Shown: in pieces, positions 9,157 through 18,321 of the stretch
Layout: each line of letters begins with the position of its first letter
How positions within the stretch are numbered: the stretch's first letter is position 1
Assembly (NCBI GenBank): GCA_029194465.1
Contig: JARFXS010000009.1
Location: forward strand, 1 to 48,632
Source of the DNA: Candidatus Nitrosocosmicus sp.
GTDB taxonomy: Archaea > Thermoproteota > Nitrososphaeria > Nitrososphaerales > Nitrososphaeraceae
DNA: 48,632 nt
Reading direction: 5' to 3'
Position numbers and translations under genes: made by a program
Notes under the pieces: generated by a model
The model's database searches: none
Seen by the model: only the letters and a program-made list of their open reading frames with translations
Told to the model about the DNA's origin: nothing

Positions 9157-10094
9157 TCTTTCATTGACATTAACAATACAATCCAGTTAGTTTGAGCAAA
9201 CTTTATTGGAGTATAGGAAATGTACATGTTTTTACCATTAACTTTCTCCACCAATAGCCCTGATTCACCATTTTTGGCATTTTGAAAACTTTGAAGTTCC
9301 TTATACGATTCCATGTTATTGTTGTCTGAGGACGAATCAGCTATTTCTGTACCGTTGTTATCTATTATCACAAACCTCTTATTACTATCTTCTGGTAGCA
9401 TTGCTGATTTTACCAGATCATTGAAGTAGGTAAAGTTTAAACCTAACACTTGCACTCCTATCAATGTATTATTGTTTTTCGCATCTGAATAAATTGGGTT
9501 AGCAAGTATCGCAAGTGGTTCACCTGTAGAGACTGCATTTAATGTATTGCTTAAGTATGGCTGATTTGTTTCCACGGCACCAATAAAGTGATCCCTATAT
9601 GCAAAGTTGGTTATAGAACTATTAGTTTGATATGGAGAGTATGGTTCACCAAAATAGCGATCTCCATTTGGTAAAAGCAACCCTACATATAATAAAGCCT
9701 TGTTAGTAGCCAATAGTTCTTTAGCTTCATTTCTCTTTTCTAGGTCTAGGTCGCTAGGTATCCCATGGTATTTCATTTTCATTTCACTCGTAACATTTAC
9801 CAGAGGCAAGTTTCCAAAAGAATTAGATCCGTTCATTGAGACGTCTGCTATATCCATTAAGTCCGATATGGTATTATTCAGAAGTTGAGAAAGAGTATAA
9901 AGATCCAGCTGTTTCAATAATGTAAGGTTTGTAGGAATAAAAAATTGTGATTGATTTGTATTGCTATTATTTTGGTTTTCATTGAATACTGAATACGTGT
10001 TCATGAAAGGAATGAACATGAATGTTATGGTAGAGATTCCGATTATCAGAAACAAGACAGGTATTACCATCAAATCTAATCCTTTTGCCATCAT
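9153..10094 (-). CDS. membrane-anchored Cache-domain sensor without output domain
   Basis: A 313-residue protein: one N-terminal transmembrane helix (residues 9-33), then an extracellular double-Cache-like domain. Hallmarks are LATNKALLYVGLLLPNGDRY, FAYRDHFIGAVETNQPYLSN, LAILANPIYSD with a following IGVQVLGLNFTYFNDLV, RFVIIDNNGTEIAD and MYISYTPIKFAQTNWIVLLM. In chemoreceptors and kinases, Cache is followed by a second membrane helix and a cytoplasmic module. Here the chain stops a few residues after the last strand, so there is no HAMP, kinase or methyl-accepting part. It may be a binding protein or a decoy, or work with a separate kinase. ATG at 10094; its TGA is fused with the start of the AEP gene. 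Confidence 0.8.
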   Translation of the reverse strand: MMAKGLDLMVIPVLFLIIGISTITFMFIPFMNTYSVFNENQNNSNTNQSQFFIPTNLTLLKQLDLYTLSQLLNNTISDLMDIADVSMNGSNSFGNLPLVNVTSEMKMKYHGIPSDLDLEKRNEAKELLATNKALLYVGLLLPNGDRYFGEPYSPYQTNSSITNFAYRDHFIGAVETNQPYLSNTLNAVSTGEPLAILANPIYSDAKNNNTLIGVQVLGLNFTYFNDLVKSAMLPEDSNKRFVIIDNNGTEIADSSSDNNNMESYKELQSFQNAKNGESGLLVEKVNGKNMYISYTPIKFAQTNWIVLLMSMKD

Positions 10095-10509
10095 CTATGA
10101 AATATTCTTGTTATTAATAAGAATTGTCACTTTATCTAGAATTGCCGATTTGTATTGAAATAACCATAGATTTTGACTAATAAGTCAATTATCACACAAG
10201 ATAATCGACATAAGAAAAAAGTAGAATATTTTGAATAATGGACAATAAACTACTATCGGAAATTACATCCACATTTCTATAACACACTGGACAACAAATT
10301 GAGTATATTTCAATGATCAAACTAATCAATATGAAATGGCTAAATGCCATTTTGGTGAAAAAATTGAAGTATCCTCCATACTTGTGTATACCATTTGAAA
10401 CAGATGTAAGAGCGACATAAACATCAATATCATAGTAGAATTGTTCAGCTATTTTTCATAGTAAAAAATCCGGGTATACCTTAAATCTGACAATGCAAAT
10501 AAATGTCAA
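10095..10509. other. divergent intergenic region
   Basis: A 415-bp AT-rich stretch between the Cache gene and the zinc-ribbon gene. No RNA gene or clear operator is seen. Confidence 0.35.
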
Positions 10510-10752
10510 ATGACTAAAATAATTAAACTTCAAGTCATATCACCGTCTAACGCAGAGAAAAGGACAATTTTTAGTAGCGATGATAAGGATGCGTTAGTCA
10601 AAGGGGTCGAACTGGAATCCCACGTTTGTGGCTGCTGTGGATTTGTTTTAGCAGAAAATGTAATGACATACAATTATCACAATATAATATTACAATGCCC
10701 CAATTGTAAATCATATAACGAGGCACCAAAAAATGAAAAATTCGTCGCATAA
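10510..10752 (+). CDS. small zinc-ribbon protein
   Basis: An 80-residue cytoplasmic protein with a four-cysteine ribbon: CGCCGFVLAENV (about residues 40-51) and CPNCKSYNE (about 63-71), so C-x2-C and C-x2-C spaced by about 20 residues. The N-terminal 35 residues form a polar extension. Such ribbons bind one zinc and usually contact nucleic acid or protein. The fold resembles rubredoxin-type and TFIIB-like ribbons, but no specific family is claimed. ATG start at 10510. A second small Cys-pair protein follows 443 bp downstream on the same strand. Confidence 0.65.
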   Translation: MTKIIKLQVISPSNAEKRTIFSSDDKDALVKGVELESHVCGCCGFVLAENVMTYNYHNIILQCPNCKSYNEAPKNEKFVA

Positions 10753-11195
10753 CTTTTGTACTAGACATCAAAAAATTTTTCAACCTAACAGATTATGCAA
10801 ATAGAGAGCATATTTGCAAGCTACTGGCCATTTTGGCATGTTTTCTAGTTGAGCTTTCTTATTTTAAGAGAAGTAATTGATTTAGAGATAGTTGTCCCCA
10901 TTCACATGAGTCTTGTATGTTTTTTTATTCTTAACAAATAGATAATCTGGTAAGACCTGCATTGAGAATAAACATGTTATGACATACAAAAATCAACCAA
11001 TTTGCTATCATTTCATCCAACTTGATTGCCTTTGGTTCTAACATATTTTTGGATACTGAAAATATAAGATGTACCTTAAATCTACAGTACCAATTTAGAT
11101 CATACATAAAAAATCTTCCAAATTCAAATTGTTTGCAATTATTGACAAGAATAGCAAAATGACAGATTATATTGATAGAGGATAAAGGTAATAGA
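10753..11195. other. intergenic region
   Basis: AT-rich spacer between two small zinc-binding protein genes. A 98-codon minus-strand frame (10931-11227) has no recognisable motif and overlaps the next gene. It is not called. Confidence 0.35.
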
Positions 11196-11447
11196 ATGGA
11201 CTTCAAGAATCCTTTTGACTCCCCCATCTCTGCAAAACCAGAAAAAGACAGGTGTCCTATTGATTTTGTATTTTGTAATATTTGTTCGACTGCTATCTAT
11301 GTGGAAGACTTGCAGGATGAAGATATTACATGCTTAGATTGTAAAGTAGAGGTTGAATATTTAAGATCGATTCTATTAGATAATAAGAAACATTTTAGCC
11401 TGAACTATTTTCTGCTCAGTTTTATTTGCATGTGTATGTTTCTTTAA
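11196..11447 (+). CDS. small Cys-pair (zinc-binding) protein
   Basis: From the ATG at 11196 an 83-residue protein is encoded; the frame opens eight codons earlier at a TTG. The core is DRCPIDFVFCNICSTAIYVE followed by ITCLDCKVEVEYL. This gives two CxxC pairs (CNIC and CLDC) about 20 residues apart plus an extra upstream Cys, a zinc-ribbon arrangement similar to the gene at 10510. The last 25 residues are hydrophobic (LNYFLLSFICMCMFL) and could be a membrane anchor, unless the 3' end has been altered. I do not recognise the family. Confidence 0.5.
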   Translation: MDFKNPFDSPISAKPEKDRCPIDFVFCNICSTAIYVEDLQDEDITCLDCKVEVEYLRSILLDNKKHFSLNYFLLSFICMCMFL

Positions 11448-12088
11448 AGCTATTCAATGTTAACGTCATTGTATCAATTATAGTAAACTTGAGCAAATTA
11501 AACTTCTAACCTTTGGAAAGCTTAATCCATACCTTTTCTATATCGGTAATCAAAGTTTTTGTCTATCATATACTGCACAAAAGACCCAAATTTTTTCCTC
11601 AATTTTCCCACCCCTCCCCCCGCACATCATCCTTCCACACCCTACATCACAGTCTGAAATTATTGATGGATCTGCGAATCAATTGGTTGTCAAGACGTTC
11701 AGTCGTCTTTTTTCTTATGGTGATCGGTCATTGATTAAAATTACCGACTTTGTCATGAGCTTAGTGTTACTGATATCCTCAATATCCATCTGATATTGAT
11801 AACAATGCCAAATTTGTATACAGTAACAATACCATAAGATACGTGATTTTTTATTTTTATCTTATCATCAAATTTGAGACCATTTTTTGTATATCTATAT
11901 TACCCCAACCAAATGTCATCTAATCACGCAAACATATCATAATTGATCAGAATGTCAAAGGAGTTACAATTAATTTGCAAGTTGATATGTTTAGTGACTA
12001 GTTTTATCCAAAAATATCTCCATTCAATTTATGATTGCAAAGTTGAACGATTAATCATATTAAATACAGAATAAAACAAATAAGACTA
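11448..12088. other. intergenic region with a C/T-rich tract
   Basis: A 641-bp spacer. A striking pyrimidine tract at about 11588-11624 holds runs of C up to six long, G-rich on the minus strand and exceptional in this AT-rich DNA. A 73-codon frame through it is rejected as compositional noise. Confidence 0.4.
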
Positions 12089-13114
12089 ATGAAAGGGGAA
12101 CTATCCTTCTTTGGCCAAATCTTGGTAGCGATCGCAGTCATAAATATAGTTGGATTGACATGCTTTGTCACTGATCAAAAGTTACAAATTTCAAATTCGA
12201 TATCAGCTAATGGCCAGGTAGAATCTATTAGTAACAATGAATCAACACTGCCTTATAGTAATTCTGAGTCCGTTTCTATTGATAAAGTCAACCCAAAAAA
12301 AGTCATTGTGGGAGATATAGAAATTGCATACAAGACTTTTGGAAAAGGAGAGCCAATCTTACTTATTAGCGGTAGTGGGAATGTAATGGATGTCTGGCCC
12401 TCACATTTTCTAAATGAATTGGCTAAAAGTCATAAGGTAACTATCTTTGATAATCGAGGCGTTGGGAATTCTACAGAGGGAACAAAACCTTTCTCAGTTA
12501 GACAATTTGCAAATGATACTGTGGGTTTAATGAATGCTTTAGGAATACAAAAAGCTGACGTGCTTGGATTTTCCATGGGTTCTTTTGTTGCTCAACAGTT
12601 GGTTATTACTTACCCAGAAAAGATAAACAGATTAATATTGTATGGTTCATCATGCGGCGGGCATGAAGGCATTCCTCAAAATTCCAAAGTTATTAGTATA
12701 TTAACGGATTTTGTAAATAATCGCACGAAAGACGCATCCGCCTTCTTAGAAGTTACATTTCCACTCAAATGGATCAAAGAAAATAAAAATTTTTTAGATT
12801 TAATTCCAAAGACCTCTGAAACTATCCTTTCTTCTACAGTAAAAAAACAGTTTGAGATAAATGAGCATTGGCTTTCAACTAATTGGTCTGGAGTCTGCGA
12901 TTTACTCCAAAAGGTGACTAACCCAAGTTTAATCATAACGGGTATCGAAGATGATGCGATTCCTTCCGGAAACTCATTAATTCTTGTAGATAAGATCCCC
13001 GGATCATGGCTTGTCCAAATCGAGGGTGCTGGACATGGCTTGATGTATCAGTATCCCAAAACCTTTACTGAAATCGTTGAAACATTCTTGAATGTATCAG
13101 ATACGAAAAGGTAA
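12089..13114 (+). CDS. secreted alpha/beta hydrolase
   Basis: A 341-residue exported hydrolase. Residues 8-28 form a signal peptide or anchor, followed by a Ser/Asn-rich spacer to about residue 65. The fold starts at ILLISGSGNVMDVWPSHF (oxyanion loop) and TIFDNRGVGNSTE. The nucleophile elbow is GFSMGSF with Ser162. The acid is Asp288 or Asp289 in TGIEDDAIPS, and the catalytic His316 is in GAGHGLMYQ. The triad is complete. Relatives include esterases, haloperoxidase-like and C-C hydrolases; the substrate is unknown. ATG at 12089 with almost no leader, consistent with leaderless transcription. It heads a run of three plus-strand genes for secreted proteins, each with its own long upstream gap. 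Confidence 0.88.
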   Translation: MKGELSFFGQILVAIAVINIVGLTCFVTDQKLQISNSISANGQVESISNNESTLPYSNSESVSIDKVNPKKVIVGDIEIAYKTFGKGEPILLISGSGNVMDVWPSHFLNELAKSHKVTIFDNRGVGNSTEGTKPFSVRQFANDTVGLMNALGIQKADVLGFSMGSFVAQQLVITYPEKINRLILYGSSCGGHEGIPQNSKVISILTDFVNNRTKDASAFLEVTFPLKWIKENKNFLDLIPKTSETILSSTVKKQFEINEHWLSTNWSGVCDLLQKVTNPSLIITGIEDDAIPSGNSLILVDKIPGSWLVQIEGAGHGLMYQYPKTFTEIVETFLNVSDTKR

Positions 13115-13641
13115 CATTCAGACAAGCCTACCTTTTCTTGGACCATCCCCTTACAGTGGCTAGTAATGAATTTTTGTGAAGGCGTTTGTTATGATTATTA
13201 ACTTTCTTGACATATGTATCTCGGTATGCTGACAAAATTTAATTCAAGATTTGGCCAATAAAGCAGAAAGGCTATCATTAGTATTTTCCCTGCAGGTAAG
13301 GTAATTAGTCATTCCTGACTTTCATACGACTTTTTTTCTTACTTCTTTAGGTTATGATTAGCTATTTTATTAGAAAAATAATTTATCAAAGTCTAAATGT
13401 TTTAAAAAAATTTAGATAAATTATCCGAGTGCTTTGTGCACATAATCTCATGGATCAAAATTCTATCTTATTAATTTGAGCAATCATGATATCTATTGAT
13501 AAGGTAGAACAAGGCGATTAGAAATTTAAAATTACCAGCTGCCTTATCATCCAATTTTTCTTATTTTAAATAAGAATATTGATTTTCATATGACATTGTT
13601 ATAGATATTTGTTTTTATAATACTCGTCTATAGGATTATTA
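13115..13641. other. intergenic region
   Basis: A 527-bp AT-rich spacer without a gene. Near its right end it carries the probable promoter of the BNR protein. Confidence 0.35.
13611..13620 (+). promoter_or_regulatory. putative TATA box of the BNR-repeat gene
   Basis: The T-rich box GTTTTTATAA is centred about 26 bp before the ATG at 13642. This is the spacing expected for an archaeal TATA box of a leaderless transcript. Sequence match only. Confidence 0.35.
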
Positions 13642-14484
13642 ATGAAAAATAAATTAGGGATAAAAATAATTTTATCGCTATGTTTTGTAACAATAATCAC
13701 TGCGGTAACTGCGGTACCTCAATCGGCACATGCATTTTCTTGGCCTTTGTATAGACAGGAGCGACAGGAAGGCCCTATCGCCGTATCTGATGACAATGTC
13801 TACGTTGCATGGTGGGGAAATACTACCGGAAATTATGAGGTAATGTTCAAGGCCTCTAATGATGGTGGTCAGACCTTTGGTGATAAAATTAGCCTGAGTA
13901 ACTCTACAAATGGAACTTCAGTAGAAGCAGATGTAGCTGCATTTGGCAATAATGTTTACGTTACATACGCAGACAACAAGACAGGAGAAGCCGACGCTTA
14001 TATTAGGACATCTAATGATAATGGAAAAACATTTGGTCCTGAATTCAAATTAACAAACAATTCTGACTCCAGTCTTGCATCTTCATCACTTTCTCAAGGA
14101 ATGAAGTCGTATGATAACGTCAAAACTTCCCCATATGAACTCAAGGTTGCCGCTGAGGGCGACAATGTCTATGTAATTGCCACTGGAGGTGACAAAAACG
14201 ATACGACCTATCAGCCGGATGTATTCATAAGAGTATCAAATGACAGTGGAAAAACATTTGGTAAAGATATCAACTTAAGTGAATCAAAGGGGATTGTATC
14301 AGAACGCACAGAAATTGGTGCATTAGGTGATAGGGTATTCGTTACCTGGTGGGATAAAGGCTCTGATGGGACAGACACCCCATTATTGAGAATAAGTGAC
14401 GACAGAGGACAGACTTTTGGTGACATCATAGTTCTTTCAGCTAATGCTACAGACGCCAACACAACAAATACACCATCCTCCTAA
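13642..14484 (+). CDS. secreted BNR/Asp-box repeat protein (sialidase-like propeller)
   Basis: A 280-residue exported protein with a signal peptide over residues 5-31 (AHA-FS). It has at least four Asp-box (BNR) motifs of S-x-D-x-G-x-T-F type: SNDGGQTFG (72-80), then SNDNGKTFG, SNDSGKTFG and SDDRGQTFG, each preceded by a strand such as VYVAWWGNTTGNYEVMFKAS. The repeats form a partial beta-propeller (four to five blades). Bacterial sialidases use this fold, but the catalytic Arg triad and Tyr of sialidases are not evident, so an enzymatic role is not supported. It could bind surface glycans or other proteins. Many such proteins occur in Nitrososphaerales. Confidence 0.82.
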   Translation: MKNKLGIKIILSLCFVTIITAVTAVPQSAHAFSWPLYRQERQEGPIAVSDDNVYVAWWGNTTGNYEVMFKASNDGGQTFGDKISLSNSTNGTSVEADVAAFGNNVYVTYADNKTGEADAYIRTSNDNGKTFGPEFKLTNNSDSSLASSSLSQGMKSYDNVKTSPYELKVAAEGDNVYVIATGGDKNDTTYQPDVFIRVSNDSGKTFGKDINLSESKGIVSERTEIGALGDRVFVTWWDKGSDGTDTPLLRISDDRGQTFGDIIVLSANATDANTTNTPSS

Positions 14485-14689
14485 TTTTTTTGGTTTGTTC
14501 TCAATATAGAATAGAAAAAAGACAGCAAAATGTGATACAAACAATCACTTTCGACTTTATTATTTTTGTTTTCGCAATACAAATGAAATTTTCAGTCAAT
14601 AACAACATTCTTCTATTCTGAAATCAATGTTTTTGCAAGGACGATGTCATTGGACAGCTTAAATAGTATCCCTTATAAATCAGAATAAC

Positions 14690-15490
14690 TTGGTCATTAA
14701 ATCCTCAACATTATCAGTATCCATCTCCGTTTCAGTTTCATTTATTATTATCATGATATCTGTTTTATCCTTAACAAATGGTGAGAACAAATTTTGGAAT
14801 ATTTCCGCCTTAACAGAAACATCTGAATTTGATCTATCCACTCAAGACAATAATAGTAATATTAAAAATTTTACAAAAGAGAATAATTTCTCTTTATCTT
14901 TGCCCGCAGTCTCATACTCTAACCCCACTTATGGAATAAAAATAGATTATCCATCAGATTGGACAATAAAGGAGAAAGGAGCAGCAACAATTTTTCATAA
15001 TCAGAGTAAAACACTTAATGTTGTAGCTGAAATCTTAGCTCCTATTCAGAGTGATTACTATAATCCCAAAATAGGAGCTTCTCACAATAGTATCAGATTA
15101 GTTGTTGAAGATTATGACACCTTTGGAGATTTCACAAATAACAATATCTTCAAATATATGGAAAAAAATGCTTCTGAGGCAGACAATAAAAATAAACTTA
15201 TGACTGTAGCCGCCAAGAGAATAGGTGCAATAGGGATATATTGTCATAATTTTGACCTGATTAGTTGGAATCAGAATACAACTTTAGCAGGTAACCCCGC
15301 TCATCAAATATTCTTAGATTACAGTTACGACAAAAACAGCAAAGACGCTACAGAAATTTGGACCATAAAGGATGATAAAATTTACATTATTGAGTTTGTG
15401 GCTCAAGACAAGTACTATGATTTATACTTGCCAGTTGTAAACGAAATTATTAACTCATTTCAGATTACGAACTCTACTAGTAATGACTGA
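14690..15490 (+). CDS. secreted PsbP-like protein
   Basis: A 266-residue protein with an N-terminal membrane segment (residues 9-29), a polar Asn-rich spacer and a C-terminal PsbP-type domain from about residue 78. The domain starts with YSNPTYGIKIDYPSDWTIKE, the typical opening of PsbP-like archaeal proteins. Further marks are VVAEILAPIQ, AHQIFLDYSYD, TEIWTIKDDKIYIIEFVAQ and the closing helix LPVVNEIINSFQI. The function of this domain outside photosystem II is unknown; it is very common in Nitrososphaerales as an extracellular lipoprotein-like or anchored protein. The TTG at 14690 is used because no ATG precedes the hydrophobic segment in frame. Confidence 0.7.
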   Translation: MVIKSSTLSVSISVSVSFIIIMISVLSLTNGENKFWNISALTETSEFDLSTQDNNSNIKNFTKENNFSLSLPAVSYSNPTYGIKIDYPSDWTIKEKGAATIFHNQSKTLNVVAEILAPIQSDYYNPKIGASHNSIRLVVEDYDTFGDFTNNNIFKYMEKNASEADNKNKLMTVAAKRIGAIGIYCHNFDLISWNQNTTLAGNPAHQIFLDYSYDKNSKDATEIWTIKDDKIYIIEFVAQDKYYDLYLPVVNEIINSFQITNSTSND

Positions 15491-15986
15491 TTAGTACTCA
15501 GAATAATCTTCAAATTCATTCAGAAGAATCTAGTTCATACCCTTTTTACTGCCGATCATATCTATATTGATTCTGTGTGCTGTACTTTGAGTTTTTGGTT
15601 TCATAACATCTTTTACGAAAAGAATGTTACCTTACCAATATTGAAACTTTCTAATCACTGACAGTAATCATATATTTTTTTTCAATCATGGGGCTGTATC
15701 CTGATGCATTGAATGGAATAGGGATAGAACATTCTAAAATTCCTGATTACCTTGACAGTTTTTTGAATGCATTAACGGTTTACAACCTATGGAATTGAAG
15801 TTATTTGATTAAGATATATTAAAATGAAATTATCTTTTGACTCTCATACTTTGCCTCAGCATATGTACGAGTTGCTTTGGCCCTCAAAATTGGCATAAAA
15901 TTTTAGAAAACAATTGGTATCATTTAATAGTAGGTCGTTGATCTACAAGACGAGACGGGGCAGGCAGTTATTTACTATTACTAAAT
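15491..15986. other. intergenic region between convergent genes
   Basis: A 496-bp spacer. A 37-codon ATG frame starting near 15688 (MGLYPDALNGIGIEHSKI) could be a gene remnant but is too short to call. T-rich runs are present. Confidence 0.3.
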
Positions 15987-17939
15987 CTATGTGGAAATAA
16001 ATTCAGCTGCTATAATGTGTTTACATTTTACATGCCTGTAAATAAAGTCATTACAAGTACAACTCTGATCCTCCAAGTTTACAAGATAATTTTTTTCTTT
16101 ATTCATAGAACTCCTTACCTTGTAAATTCTCTTACTATGTTCTGAAGATTCGTCATCGAGATTTGAGTTATTCTTTTCTTTTTTAACAATTGGTTTTAAA
16201 TCCTCTTCAACTATAAGAGATGCTTCATTAAGAGTTGACTCTATAAGATCATATGCTCTGTGAATTCTATTCTCATAATTTTCTTTTTTAACGTTCTTTT
16301 TCTTAGATACCTTTTTTGAACCTTTGTTTGTCTTGTCTGATGAGGGGGTAATTGATATTGCTTTCTGCGGTAATAATGAAGATTTTTGAGGTGGAGATTG
16401 AGTCGCTCTTTTCCCCTCCATGCTCTTTGAGACGGTCTTAAGGTTTTGTTTCTTGACAACTTTAATCACTTCATTTTCAACTGTTAAGGCCTTATTTACT
16501 ACTCCAATCACATGGTCATCTTTTGTATCTGGAACATACACTACATATATCAACGCAATATTCTTGCCCTCATATTTTCGAAGCACTCGGCCTATTCTTT
16601 GGACTATTTGGTTTATGTTAGATGTTGTAGCTAAAATGATCTCTATTCTAACCTGAGGAACATCATAACCGATTTCTAAAGTATGCACGGATAAGAGTAC
16701 GTTAAAAGTAGTACCCCAGGAATTTAGAATCCTTTGCCGGTCTATTGCTTTGACTTTAGCGTCAATAATCTTTGATTCTACACCCCCTTCTTTCAAAATC
16801 TCCCTTAACTTTTCAATGGATTCTATTGTCTCACTAAATACCATAATTTTTTCATCAGGAAATTTATTTTGAATTATGTTTGCTGCTGCAGATAATTTAT
16901 CATCAGCATAGCTTAACAACAACTTTCTCTTTCGAATGTTTGCAAACCATGCTTTTGCCATTCCACTTGCAAATCCACCTTTTTTCAAAAGATCAGTCAT
17001 TGAACTGACATCATATCTTTTGAATCTATTTGAGATATTCTTTATTTTCGCGGAGTAGACGTTGTATTCTTTTATTTCACGTTCTGTCAGAGAAACTTTT
17101 ATTGGAATTACTACGGGTTTAGCTAGTCTTTTATCTTTTACTGCCTTCTCAATTGAATATCTTTTTACTGGCGGCAATATTGCAAGTATAGTGCTATTTT
17201 TAAAATCTTTCTCATCTAACGTGGCAGTAAGACCTAAGATTGCCTTTGTTGAGTCTTCGATTACAATATCAAAAATTTTAATAAATGATTTTGAAGTGTC
17301 TCTTATCAAATGCACTTCATCAAATATCACCATATTAGAACGTCGAACTAGTAGTGGATTTCTTAATACACTATGGTAAGTGCATATCATTATTTCCTTT
17401 TTTTCTTTGCGTTCTCCAAAATACACCCCAACTTTCTCTTTAGGGATGCCATATGAAATTAATCTATTTAGAGTTTGATCTATTAAGGATATCCGTGGCA
17501 CCAAAAACAAAATATTGAAAAAAGAAAAGGACAGGATATCTTTTTTGCTAATGGGCTCTTCAGTAGTTTCAAACTGTTTAGAAACAAAAGTGGTTTCTTT
17601 ATCGTCATTTAAGATCAAATCGGTGGAGTATACTTCATTCATTTTCGATGGCGATCCACTCCTTTTGTGCGAGAGAAGTTTACCCACAAGTCTTCTGGCA
17701 CATTCAAATGCGATTTCAGTCTTCCCTGTTCCTGTACTGTAGAGGATGGTTCCCCTATTGTTATTTTCCATCCAGGCGTCGACTGCTGCTAACTGATCAT
17801 CCTTTAAATTGAAAGGAAACTTTAACGACGAAATAGACGGTAAAAAAGTTTGTGTAGGTGGCGGGATGACTGTATTTATTTTCGATTCCCCATCAGCGAT
17901 TTTTGAATCCTTTTTATTGTGATTAGGGCTATGTTTCAT
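15987..17939 (-). CDS. XPB-like superfamily II helicase with C-terminal SWIM zinc finger
   Basis: A 650-residue DNA helicase/translocase. Motif Q is LKDDQLAAVDAW. Walker A is STGTGKT (68-74), Walker B DEVH (207-210) and motif III GLTAT (236-240). The second RecA domain carries IMVFSET, HTLEIGYDVPQV (motif V) and QRIGRVLRK (motif VI). The family is XPB/RAD25-like. About 50 polar residues (90-140) are inserted between Walker A and motif Ia. After a basic linker with SKKVSKKKNVKK, the C-terminus has a complete SWIM finger: Cys627, Cys629, Cys639 and His641 (CxC...CxH), expected to bind DNA or protein. ATG at 17939. A truncated AEP primase-like gene lies 382 bp upstream on the same strand, so both may serve repair or replication restart. 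Confidence 0.9.
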   Translation of the reverse strand: MKHSPNHNKKDSKIADGESKINTVIPPPTQTFLPSISSLKFPFNLKDDQLAAVDAWMENNNRGTILYSTGTGKTEIAFECARRLVGKLLSHKRSGSPSKMNEVYSTDLILNDDKETTFVSKQFETTEEPISKKDILSFSFFNILFLVPRISLIDQTLNRLISYGIPKEKVGVYFGERKEKKEIMICTYHSVLRNPLLVRRSNMVIFDEVHLIRDTSKSFIKIFDIVIEDSTKAILGLTATLDEKDFKNSTILAILPPVKRYSIEKAVKDKRLAKPVVIPIKVSLTEREIKEYNVYSAKIKNISNRFKRYDVSSMTDLLKKGGFASGMAKAWFANIRKRKLLLSYADDKLSAAANIIQNKFPDEKIMVFSETIESIEKLREILKEGGVESKIIDAKVKAIDRQRILNSWGTTFNVLLSVHTLEIGYDVPQVRIEIILATTSNINQIVQRIGRVLRKYEGKNIALIYVVYVPDTKDDHVIGVVNKALTVENEVIKVVKKQNLKTVSKSMEGKRATQSPPQKSSLLPQKAISITPSSDKTNKGSKKVSKKKNVKKENYENRIHRAYDLIESTLNEASLIVEEDLKPIVKKEKNNSNLDDESSEHSKRIYKVRSSMNKEKNYLVNLEDQSCTCNDFIYRHVKCKHIIAAEFIST

Positions 17940-18321
17940 GGCTAAAGATACAGAATATAACGCATAGTTCTAAATAGATCATTATTTTATTTTGCCACTT
18001 ATTATAGCAACAATTTGATTAATATACTTTTACGAGTAGTAGAATTAATCTCGACATAAAGTATGTGGAGAGATTAGGAGAAGACAATAACCGAGATGTA
18101 TCTTGAAAAGTGGGAAAAGACGAGAAAGAGAGTAAGATCACTTTGCTATTTTTAGGAACATGTATTCTGTCTACGAGAAAGATATATCTCACGATCTAAA
18201 TAATGGAATTATGAAAGCACATAGAGGATCAGAAACGGTATGGGGAGTTTGTTACTCCTATTATAAATATTCATGAATTTTTTTTTTGCTAAAATGTTTT
18301 GTCCTTTTTCGTCTTAACATC
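17940..18321. other. intergenic region
   Basis: A 382-bp spacer upstream of the helicase gene. It must hold its promoter unless it is co-transcribed with the AEP-like gene. A T-run lies near 18278. No other feature is seen. Confidence 0.35.

Noticed and set aside
10931..11227. 98-codon minus-strand frame
   Set aside because: Overlaps the Cys-pair gene antisense and lacks any motif.
11513..11734. 73-codon frame rich in His, Pro and Ser
   Set aside because: Its composition comes from the C/T tract; no domain or start context.
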